A DNA stretch of 7,363 bases from an uncultured Methylocystaceae bacterium. GTDB taxonomy: Bacteria; Pseudomonadota; Alphaproteobacteria; Rhizobiales; Beijerinckiaceae. The position numbers and the translations under genes are program-made. The stretch's first letter is position 1, and every line of letters begins with the position of its first letter. This document shows positions 1-5,398 of this stretch, one piece after another. The notes under the pieces were generated by a model, which was not told the origin of the DNA, made no database searches, and saw nothing but the letters and a program-made list of their open reading frames with translations. The stretch lies in assembly GCA_945956975.1 (NCBI GenBank), contig CAMFKC010000107.1, positions 1 through 7,363 of the forward strand, written 5' to 3'.

Positions 1-1
1 G

Positions 2-1258
2 ATGTACAATCTGCTGGACTCGCGTTGGGGCAGGGCCATGCGCGCGCTGCGCGGCGGCAATGTCCTCGTCGAAAGCCTTGGGATCGACGCCTTCCGCACG
101 AAGCTCGCCGCCTTCGTCATCGCCGCCTTCTGGGCGGCATTGTCCGGCTGGCTCTACGCGCACATGAGCCGTTTCGTCAGTCCTGCGACGTTCGACGCCG
201 CCATGGGCATCGAATATCTGATGATGGCCATGGTCGGCGGGCAGGGCAGCCTGATCGGCGGCGTCGTCGGCGCGTCCATCATCACTTTCCTCAAGAACGC
301 GATCCAGGACTACCTGCCGCTCATCTCTCCCAACGCATCGGGACAACTCGAAGTGGTGGCCTTCGCCGCCATCTTCATCGTCTTCCTGCAATATGCGCGG
401 CGCGGCGTCGTGCCGTTCGTTGCGGATCGTCTGCCGAAAGTTGCGCCAGCATGGCCGCAGGCTGCAGCCGCGCTGCAGGAGAGGGCGCAGCCGCAGGCTG
501 GCGCGCCGCTCCTGAAGGTCGATCAGGCGGCGCGGCGTTTTGGCGGTCTGATCGCGGTCAACGCGGTGTCCTTCGAGGTGCGCGCCGGCGAGATCGTCGG
601 CCTGATCGGACCGAACGGCGCCGGCAAGAGCACCATGTTCAACCTGCTGACCGGCGCCCTGCCGCTCGACAGCGGCGCGATAGAGTTTTCAGGCCAGCCG
701 ATCCACCGGATGCCCCAACGCGCGATCGCGCGCGCCGGCGTCGCGCGCACGTTCCAGCATGTGAAGCTCAGGCCGCGCATGAGCGTTCTCGACAACGTGC
801 TGCTCGGCGCCCATGCACGGCTGCATGCGAGCCTGCTGCGGGGCGTGTTGCGGCTCGACCGCGCCGAAGAGGCGCGCGCGCGCTCGGAAGCCATGCGCCA
901 GCTCGAACGCACGGGCCTCGCCGAACACGCCTTCGATGCGGCGGGTTCGCTGCCTCTTGGCAAGCAGCGGCTGGTGGAGATCGCGCGCGCCCTGGCGGCC
1001 GACCCGACGCTTCTCGTGCTGGACGAGCCGGCTGCGGGCCTGCGCCGCAACGAGAAGATGGAGCTGGCCGCGCTGCTACGCGATCTGCGCGCCGGCAAGC
1101 TGACGATCCTGTTGGTGGAACATGACATGGAATTCGTCATGTCGCTGGTCGACCGGATCGTCGTGATGGATTTCGGTTCGAAGATCAGCGAGGGCCTGCC
1201 GGCGGAAGTCCGCGCCGACCCGCGCGTGCAGGAAGCCTATCTCGGGGGCGTGGCATGA
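2..1258 (+). CDS. Branched-chain amino acid-type ABC transporter, permease-ATPase fusion (LivM-LivG), N-terminus cut off by window
   Basis: Part of an inner-membrane importer of the Liv/HAAT family (ATP-driven uptake of amino acids or related acids delivered by a periplasmic binding protein). The frame is open at the left edge, so the ATG at 2 is almost certainly internal: the first visible residues (SRWGRAMRALRGG, ESLGID) match the cytoplasmic loop of LivM, normally deep in that protein. Hydrophobic segments lie near residues 36-53, 70-97 and 115-132. An Ala/Gln/Pro-rich linker (about 140-168) leads into a full LivG-type ATPase from about 169: Walker A GPNGAGKST at 203-211, a degenerate signature LPLGKQR at 317-323, Walker B LVLDEP with D341/E342, and switch His374 in EHDM. 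LivG usually has a Y/G-x-QR signature rather than LSGGQ, so PLGKQ is a mild variant, not a sign of decay. The gene overlaps livF by 4 bp (ATGA). Fusions of this kind occur in proteobacteria; the transported substrate is not readable from the sequence. Confidence 0.93.
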   Translation: MYNLLDSRWGRAMRALRGGNVLVESLGIDAFRTKLAAFVIAAFWAALSGWLYAHMSRFVSPATFDAAMGIEYLMMAMVGGQGSLIGGVVGASIITFLKNAIQDYLPLISPNASGQLEVVAFAAIFIVFLQYARRGVVPFVADRLPKVAPAWPQAAAALQERAQPQAGAPLLKVDQAARRFGGLIAVNAVSFEVRAGEIVGLIGPNGAGKSTMFNLLTGALPLDSGAIEFSGQPIHRMPQRAIARAGVARTFQHVKLRPRMSVLDNVLLGAHARLHASLLRGVLRLDRAEEARARSEAMRQLERTGLAEHAFDAAGSLPLGKQRLVEIARALAADPTLLVLDEPAAGLRRNEKMELAALLRDLRAGKLTILLVEHDMEFVMSLVDRIVVMDFGSKISEGLPAEVRADPRVQEAYLGGVA

Positions 1259-1968
1259 GCGCGCTGCTCTCGCTCGAGAATATCAGCGTCTCCTATGGCC
1301 GCATCCAGGCCGTGCGCGACGTGTCGGTGTCGATCGAACCCGGCCGTATCGTCACGATCATCGGTCCCAACGGCGCCGGCAAGACGACGCTGATGCAGGC
1401 CGCGATGGGCCTTCTGCCCTCGATCGGGGCCATGCGCTTCGATGGCGCGGATCTCGCCAACATCGACGTGGAGACGCGGGTCGAACGCGGCATGTGCCTC
1501 GTTCCCGAGCGGCGCGAACTCTTTCACGACATGAGCGTGGAGGACAATCTGACGCTCGGCGCCTATTCGCGCCGCGCCAACGTGGAGATCAGGCGCGATC
1601 TGGATGAGGTGTTCGACCGCTTTCCCCGCCTGAGGGAACGCCGCAGGCAGATGGCGGGAACATTGTCTGGCGGCGAGCGGCAGATGTTGGCGCTCGGGCG
1701 CGCGCTGATGGCCAAGCCGCGGCTGCTATTGCTGGACGAACCGAGCCTCGGCCTCGCGCCGCTGATTGTGCGCGAAATCTTCCACACCATCGCCTCGCTG
1801 CGCAGCCTCGGCATTTCGATCCTGCTGGTGGAGCAGAATGCACGCGCAGCGCTGGAGACCGCAGATTACGGCTATGTGCTGGAAACCGGACAGGTGACGC
1901 AGCAGGGCAACGCGTCCGACCTGATCGGCGATCCGAAGCTGATCGCCGCTTATCTCGGCGGGCACTAG
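1255..1968 (+). CDS. livF: Branched-chain amino acid-type ABC transporter ATP-binding protein (LivF)
   Basis: Second ATPase of the Liv-type importer, expected to pair with the LivG domain of the upstream fusion at the cytoplasmic face of the permease. The protein has 237 residues, normal for LivF. Walker A GPNGAGKTT is at 37-45, the canonical signature LSGGERQ at 137-143, and Walker B LLLLDEP at 157-163 followed by SLGLAP. The switch region reads VEQN, with Gln replacing the usual His, as is typical of LivF. The segment PERRELF stands where most LivF proteins have PEGRxLF. The ATG start overlaps the stop of the fusion gene (ATGA), implying translational coupling. This is the last gene of the + strand operon; it ends 121 bp before the stop of the convergent hydroxyacyl-CoA dehydrogenase gene. 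The gene name rests on family; the substrate could be an aromatic or other acid rather than Leu/Ile/Val. Confidence 0.95.
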   Translation: MSALLSLENISVSYGRIQAVRDVSVSIEPGRIVTIIGPNGAGKTTLMQAAMGLLPSIGAMRFDGADLANIDVETRVERGMCLVPERRELFHDMSVEDNLTLGAYSRRANVEIRRDLDEVFDRFPRLRERRRQMAGTLSGGERQMLALGRALMAKPRLLLLDEPSLGLAPLIVREIFHTIASLRSLGISILLVEQNARAALETADYGYVLETGQVTQQGNASDLIGDPKLIAAYLGGH

Positions 1969-2089
1969 GGCGGGGTCTTTGCGTCAAGGAACGTCGAGCC
2001 CGTCATTGCGAGCGAAGCGAAGCAATCCAGAGCCACGATGCGGCTCTGGATTGCCGCGTTGCTTTGCTCCTCGCGATGACGGCTTGCCG
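1969..2089. other. Convergent intergenic gap holding a REP-like palindrome
   Basis: The 121 bp lie between the stop of livF (+) and the stop of the hydroxyacyl-CoA dehydrogenase gene (-). Apart from the palindrome at 2001-2081 I see no gene or promoter. There is no obvious T-rich tail next to the hairpin, so a classical intrinsic terminator is not evident, though the large stem-loop could help end transcription from either side. Confidence 0.7.
2001..2081. repeat. REP-like interspersed palindrome (alphaproteobacterial 'cgtcattgcgag...' family)
   Basis: An 81-bp imperfect inverted repeat. The outer arms 2001-2012 and 2070-2081 pair over 12 positions with one G-T wobble. The inner arms gcaatccagagcc (2022-2034) and ggctctggattgc (2042-2054) pair perfectly over 13 bp around a 7-nt loop (2035-2041). 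The arms differ between these blocks: the left carries the short gcgaagcgaag version and the right a version about 6 bp longer, resembling the gaggagcaaagc...form. I recognise both arm versions as common dispersed intergenic repeats in Bradyrhizobium/Rhodopseudomonas-type genomes. This copy sits between two convergent stop codons, a usual place for such elements. It may act as a bidirectional transcription barrier or mRNA 3'-end stabiliser; that role is inferred. Confidence 0.85.
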
Positions 2090-3064
2090 CTACAGCACCG
2101 GCTTGCGCGCGAGCCCAAGCCTCTGCAGCGAATCCGCGAAGGCGGCGAGCCGCTTCTCGCGATAGGCCTCGACGTCGACGCCGTCATAGTTGAGGAAACC
2201 CTGCCGCGTCTTCAGCCCGATGCGGCCTTCCGCCATGTTGCGTTCGATGATCTCGGGCGCGGCATAGCGATCATGGCCGAGCGCTTCGGTCATGTAGCGG
2301 CTCGTGTGGTAGAGGATGTCTCCGCCGCCCCAGTCGATGAATTCGAGCAGGCCGAGAATGGCGAAGCGGAACCCGAAGCCGTGAATGATCGCCTTGTCGA
2401 TGTCCTCGGCCGTGGCGACGCCTTCCTGCACCATGCGCGCCGCCTCGTTCATCGCCATGCCCTGGATGCGCGGCACGATGTAGCCGGGCGTCGCCGCGCA
2501 GACTACAGGCGCCTTGCCGATGCGTTCGAGCATGGACTTGATGGCGGCGGTCGTTTCCGGCCTTGTTTTCGCGCCGGGCGAGAGCTCCACCAGCGGCACC
2601 AGGAAAGCCGGGTTGAGCCAGTGCGCGTTGAGGAAGCGGCCGGGATCGACGACTGCATCGGCCATGTCGTCGACGAGGATGGTGGATGTCGTCGAGGCGA
2701 TGATAGTCTCTCTGCCCGCCAGCGCTGAAGCGCGCGCCAGCGCCTCGCGCTTGAGATCGAGCACTTCGGGCAGGGCCTCGAAGATATAGTCGGCGGCGCC
2801 GAAGGCTTCCGCCGCGCCGCTTGCGGGGACGACCGTCACGCGCTTCATCAGCGTGGCGACGTCGGCCTCCTGCATCAGGCCGATGCGGGCGAGCGTGCGC
2901 AGAATCCCCTCGATCTCGCCGCGCGTTTCCTGCGCCAGCGTCTCGAAATCTGCTTGTGGCCGTTCCTTGAAATCGACGACCGCGACCTCGTGGCCGGCAT
3001 AGCAAAAAACGACGGCGACGCCACGGCCCATGCGGCCGGCGCCGAGACTCGCGACGCGCATCAT
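2090..3064 (-). CDS. 3-hydroxyacyl-CoA dehydrogenase family protein (NAD-binding, 3-hydroxybutyryl-CoA dehydrogenase-like)
   Basis: Predicted cytoplasmic NAD-dependent oxidoreductase that would interconvert a 3-hydroxyacyl-CoA (or similar 3-hydroxy acid) and the 3-keto form. The protein has 324 residues, slightly longer than a typical 280-residue monofunctional enzyme. The N-terminal Rossmann fold starts with GAGRMG at 8-13. The family's active-site landmarks follow: E97 in FEALPE, S124 in ASTTS, H148 in NAHWLNP and E160 in VELSPG. The fourth landmark is altered: PGYIVPR (193-199) has Pro198 where classical enzymes have Asn (PGFxxNR). The C-terminal domain includes EFIDWGGGDILY (241-252) and the typical end motif GLKTRQGFLNYDG (283-295). 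Its ATG overlaps the stop of the upstream opine-type dehydrogenase (ATGA), so the two are co-translated. Alternatives are an L-carnitine- or gulonate-dehydrogenase-like role, since those share the fold; the exact substrate is unknown. Confidence 0.9.
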   Translation of the reverse strand: MMRVASLGAGRMGRGVAVVFCYAGHEVAVVDFKERPQADFETLAQETRGEIEGILRTLARIGLMQEADVATLMKRVTVVPASGAAEAFGAADYIFEALPEVLDLKREALARASALAGRETIIASTTSTILVDDMADAVVDPGRFLNAHWLNPAFLVPLVELSPGAKTRPETTAAIKSMLERIGKAPVVCAATPGYIVPRIQGMAMNEAARMVQEGVATAEDIDKAIIHGFGFRFAILGLLEFIDWGGGDILYHTSRYMTEALGHDRYAAPEIIERNMAEGRIGLKTRQGFLNYDGVDVEAYREKRLAAFADSLQRLGLARKPVL

Positions 3065-4146
3065 GCGAAGCCCTTCGCGAGAAAGTCCTGCAGTTCTGCC
3101 TTGCCCATCGCGTCGATGCCGAGAGTCTTGCGTGTCCTGCCCGTCTGCATGAAATCCTCGCCGACGATGGCCGAGCCGATCGAGAGGAAGGAGCGCGCCA
3201 GCGGCGCCGGCACGCCGGCGAGCTCGGCCATGGAGATGAGGAAGGAGAGGCCGATGCGCGTGTCCTCCAGCATGTAGCGGTGCTGCGTGAGCACGATGCG
3301 TTCGCGCCAGTCGCCAGAATCGGTCAGCGTGTCGTGCGCTTCGGCTTCATACATCCAGGCGCGCTTGGCGTAATGGTCGGCGAGCGGGAAATGGGGCGCG
3401 CCGTAGCCGAATGCCTCGCGCACCGCCATGCGCTCGCCGTCGAGCCAGTCGGTCACGCGGCGGATTGCGGGCTGCGTGCCTTCCTTGTGAATGTCCCAGC
3501 GGTCGAAATGTTCGAGCGGGCCTGCGTTCATCGTGATGAGCGGCGGGTGGATGATCGGCCCGGCGTTCATCAGCGCGCCGGAGAGAATGTCGCCGCAATC
3601 CTCGATCGCGCGCGGGAAAGCCTTGCCGATGACATCGAGCGCATGCGCCTTGCCTGTCAGCGGGAAGACGCCCGTCGGAAGGCGCACGCCGCGGCCGGAA
3701 ATGCGGATCTCGTAGGGCCCCTGCTTTCGCGCGAGCCAGGGCAGCGTGCCCGTTTCCGCGAAGCAGACATCCCTCGCGCGTCCGGCGTCCTGCGCGGCCT
3801 TGGCGAAAATGTAGGAGCCGAAGGTGCCGGGCGGGAGGTAGACGACCTGGCCGGGCTCAAGCAGCGGCGCCACGCGGCGCGCGAGATCAGGCTGGGCGAA
3901 GGCGGGCGTCGGACAGAGGATGAACTGGGCGTCGCGGACCGCAGCGGCGAGATCGCAGGTGATCGACGCGATCTTCGCCGGTCGGCGGCCCTTGCCGTCG
4001 AGGACGGTGATTGCGCCGCCTGCCGCGACATGCGCATCCACGTCCGCCTGGCTGCGACGCACGAGCGCGACCTCATGGCCTGCAAGGCTGAAATCGGCCG
4101 CCGCCGCGAATGAGCCGTTGCCGCCGCCGAGAACCGCAATCTTCAT
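3061..4146 (-). CDS. NAD/NADP octopine/nopaline dehydrogenase family protein
   Basis: Opine-dehydrogenase-family enzyme. Known members reductively condense a 2-keto acid with an amino acid to an N-(carboxyalkyl)amino acid, or oxidise such opines. The product has 361 residues, in the family range. The N-terminus MKIAVLGGGNGSFAAA carries the Rossmann motif GGGNGS (7-12). The C-terminal opine domain carries the family hallmark IIHPPLITMNAG with H200, which aligns with the catalytic His of octopine dehydrogenase, and N207. I chose the ATG at 4146 because GAGGGA lies 5 nt upstream and the protein then begins directly at the beta-alpha-beta fold; the ATG at 4161 would add five residues and has no ribosome site. 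It is the first gene of a two-gene operon driven by the promoter at 4192-4220. No opine synthase/uptake genes of the Agrobacterium Ti type are visible, so a true opine substrate is uncertain; many chromosomal homologues have no assigned substrate. Confidence 0.88.
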   Translation of the reverse strand: MKIAVLGGGNGSFAAAADFSLAGHEVALVRRSQADVDAHVAAGGAITVLDGKGRRPAKIASITCDLAAAVRDAQFILCPTPAFAQPDLARRVAPLLEPGQVVYLPPGTFGSYIFAKAAQDAGRARDVCFAETGTLPWLARKQGPYEIRISGRGVRLPTGVFPLTGKAHALDVIGKAFPRAIEDCGDILSGALMNAGPIIHPPLITMNAGPLEHFDRWDIHKEGTQPAIRRVTDWLDGERMAVREAFGYGAPHFPLADHYAKRAWMYEAEAHDTLTDSGDWRERIVLTQHRYMLEDTRIGLSFLISMAELAGVPAPLARSFLSIGSAIVGEDFMQTGRTRKTLGIDAMGKAELQDFLAKGFA

Positions 4147-4151
4147 GTCGT

Positions 4152-4157
4152 TCCCTC
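4152..4157 (-). promoter_or_regulatory. Ribosome binding site deciding the start of the opine-type dehydrogenase
   Basis: On the minus strand the sequence reads GAGGGA followed by ACGAC and then ATG at 4146, a good Shine-Dalgarno match with 5-nt spacing. Nothing comparable precedes the alternative ATG at 4161. Confidence 0.7.
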
Positions 4158-4191
4158 GCATGAGGCCGGAGCGCGCAGGCTTTCACGCGCA

Positions 4192-4220
4192 ATTATTTTT
4201 GACCTGAAATAACCTGTCAA
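4192..4220 (-). promoter_or_regulatory. Sigma-70-type promoter for the opine-type dehydrogenase/hydroxyacyl-CoA dehydrogenase operon
   Basis: On the minus strand a perfect -35 box TTGACA (4220-4215) is followed by exactly 17 bp and a -10 box AATAAT (4197-4192, 5 of 6 matches to TATAAT). Transcription would start near 4185, leaving a leader of about 40 nt before the ATG at 4146. The segment is strikingly AT-rich against the GC-rich background. The spacer and -10 box are overlapped by palindromes that look like a repressor site. Confidence 0.75.
4193..4220. promoter_or_regulatory. Putative operator: overlapping palindromes on the divergent promoter
   Basis: Two inverted repeats overlap. The first is TTATTT (4193-4198), 8 bp, AAATAA (4207-4212). 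The second is TTGAC (4199-4203), 12 bp, GTCAA (4216-4220). There is also a direct repeat of ACCTG at 4202-4206 and 4212-4216, 10 bp apart or one helical turn. MarR-family dimers bind roughly 16-22 bp palindromes, often over the -10/-35 region next to their own gene, so the divergent MarR gene at 4392 is the natural candidate ligand-responsive repressor. Binding is inferred. Confidence 0.55.
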
Positions 4221-4294
4221 CACTGATCTGTTCGCGGGAGCGCCCGGTGCCGTTGGGTTCTGCGTCCGGTTGGACAATGCGGGTCGTCCGGCTT

Positions 4295-4323
4295 TTGCAC
4301 AGGACGTTCAAAGCTGTGATAAA
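4295..4323 (+). promoter_or_regulatory. Possible promoter of the + strand marR gene
   Basis: TTGCAC (4295-4300), a 17-bp spacer and GATAAA (4318-4323) preceded by TG one base upstream, giving an extended -10 (TGTGATAAA). The -35 box matches consensus only at TTG. Transcription would start near 4330, about 60 nt before the chosen ATG. This is weaker evidence than for the promoter on the other strand. Confidence 0.35.
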
Positions 4324-4391
4324 TCGCCTTGACGGCCCGCGACGCCTCGTTCCAACTAGGCTGCGTTCGGCAGCGCTGTGAGCCCTTGGGA

Positions 4392-4895
4392 ATGGACGAG
4401 AGATCGGAAGCCGTCGAGGAACGTCAAGACGAGGCGAGCGCCGACGTCCAGCTCGACCTGCGCACCTGGCTGAAACTTCTGACCTGCACCACGCTGATCA
4501 GCGGCGAATTGCGCCGGCAGTTGCGCGAGCAGTTCGACTTCACGCTGCCGCGCTTCGACATGCTGGCGCAGCTCGATCGCGAGCCGGGCGGACTCGTACT
4601 GACCGAACTGTCGAAGCGGCTGATGGTGTCGCCTGGCAATGTCACGCCGATCATGAACCGGCTGCTGGAAGAGGGTTACATCACGCGCGCGACATCGAGC
4701 CTCGACCGCCGCGTGCAGATCGTCTGCCTGACGGCGGAAGGCCGGCGTAAATTCCGGCGCATGGCGAAGAAGCATGGCCAATGGGTCAACGCGATGATGG
4801 GCGGGCTGGCGCTGGAGGAGCGGCGCGCGCTGAGCGGATTGCTCGACCGGCTCAAATCCAGTCTGCGCGAAGGCGCGTCCGGAAGCGACCGGTAA
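4392..4895 (+). CDS. MarR-family transcriptional regulator (divergent from the dehydrogenase operon)
   Basis: Predicted DNA-binding, usually dimeric, ligand-responsive repressor of 167 residues, a normal MarR length. The winged helix-turn-helix lies at about 50-118: LPRFDMLAQL (52-61), LTELSKRLMVSPGNVTPIMNRLLEEGYI (about 70-97, with the recognition helix around 80-91), and the wing SSLDRRVQIVCLTAEG (102-117), the family's DRR...LTxxG hallmark. Flanking helices (about 20-48 and 119-160) would form the dimer interface. I chose the ATG at 4392 although the upstream GGGA is too close to be a good ribosome site. An in-frame TTG at 4329 would add 21 residues that do not look like MarR and would lie at or before the predicted transcription start. 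The gene is divergent from the opine-type dehydrogenase operon across a control region with palindromes, the classic layout for a MarR protein that controls itself and its neighbour. The ligand is unknown. Confidence 0.9.
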   Translation: MDERSEAVEERQDEASADVQLDLRTWLKLLTCTTLISGELRRQLREQFDFTLPRFDMLAQLDREPGGLVLTELSKRLMVSPGNVTPIMNRLLEEGYITRATSSLDRRVQIVCLTAEGRRKFRRMAKKHGQWVNAMMGGLALEERRALSGLLDRLKSSLREGASGSDR

Positions 4896-4897
4896 AG

Positions 4898-5398
4898 CTA
4901 AAGATCGTGCTGGCGCACGTTGTCGATCATGCGCGAGAGAACGCTCGCGCAGAGGTCGAGATCGTCGCGGGAAATACCCTCCGTCAGCACGTCGGTGCGT
5001 CGCGCAATCCTCGGCCAGATTTTCTTCAGCAGCGCGGCCCCGTCCTTCGTCAGCGTTACTTCGCGACGGCGCTGGTCGCCTGTCCCTTGCTCGCGCGTGA
5101 CGAGGCCTGTTTCCAGCATCTGGTCGACCGTGCGGCTTGCGCTCGATTGTTCGACAACGGCGAGAACGGAAATCTCGTTGACGGTGAGCCTGCCATAGAT
5201 GTGCAGGACCGAAAGCGTACGCAGCGCCGCATTGCTCAGGCCGAGCGTGCCGAGGTAACGGTTCTGGTCCGCGCTGATGCGGTTGGACAGGCGATTGACC
5301 AGATAGGGAATGTAGGCGCGCAATTCCTCGGGCGTCGCCGGCGGCGCATCGCCGGTAGCAGCGGCGCGCTTCCTACGGAGGGGCGCGATGGCTGTCAT
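4898..5398 (-). CDS. MarR-family transcriptional regulator, last gene of the iorA-iorB operon
   Basis: Predicted MarR-type winged-helix regulator of 166 residues. A basic, Ala/Pro-rich N-terminal tail (1-24) precedes a helical segment (25-50). The DNA-binding region runs from LSNAALRTLSVLHIYG (54-69) through LTVNEISVLAVVEQSSASRTVDQMLETGLV (71-100, with the recognition helix around 84-95) to the wing GTGDQRRREVTLTKDG (105-120), which has the DxRR...LTxxG hallmark. The start ATG at 5398 overlaps the iorB stop (ATGA), so it should be translated together with the oxidoreductase, suggesting feedback control of that operon or of nearby catabolic genes. Its TAG stop lies 2 bp from the TAA of the convergent marR. 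The two proteins share the fold but are clearly diverged, so this is not a recent tandem duplication. The frame stays open upstream to 5659, but that part reads as a shadow of iorB. Confidence 0.9.
   Translation of the reverse strand: MTAIAPLRRKRAAATGDAPPATPEELRAYIPYLVNRLSNRISADQNRYLGTLGLSNAALRTLSVLHIYGRLTVNEISVLAVVEQSSASRTVDQMLETGLVTREQGTGDQRRREVTLTKDGAALLKKIWPRIARRTDVLTEGISRDDLDLCASVLSRMIDNVRQHDL

Noticed and set aside
1979..2728. A 249-codon + strand open frame running through the palindrome and the hydroxyacyl-CoA dehydrogenase gene
   Set aside because: It begins in repeat DNA and then reads antisense to a confidently assigned gene; no domain is visible.
3280..4113. A 277-codon open frame on the + strand opposite the opine-type dehydrogenase
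   Set aside because: It is low-complexity and Arg/Ala-rich with no recognisable motif, while the minus strand encodes a clear family protein.
4147..4161. ATG at 4161 as the start of the opine-type dehydrogenase
   Set aside because: It has no ribosome site, whereas GAGGGA lies 5 nt before the ATG at 4146, where the Rossmann fold begins.
4272..4289. Short inverted repeat GGAC-N10-GTCC upstream of marR
   Set aside because: Four-base arms are expected by chance in this GC-rich sequence.
4329..4391. TTG start at 4329 for the first marR
   Set aside because: It would place the start at or before the transcription start predicted from the box at 4318-4323, and the added 21 residues are not MarR-like.
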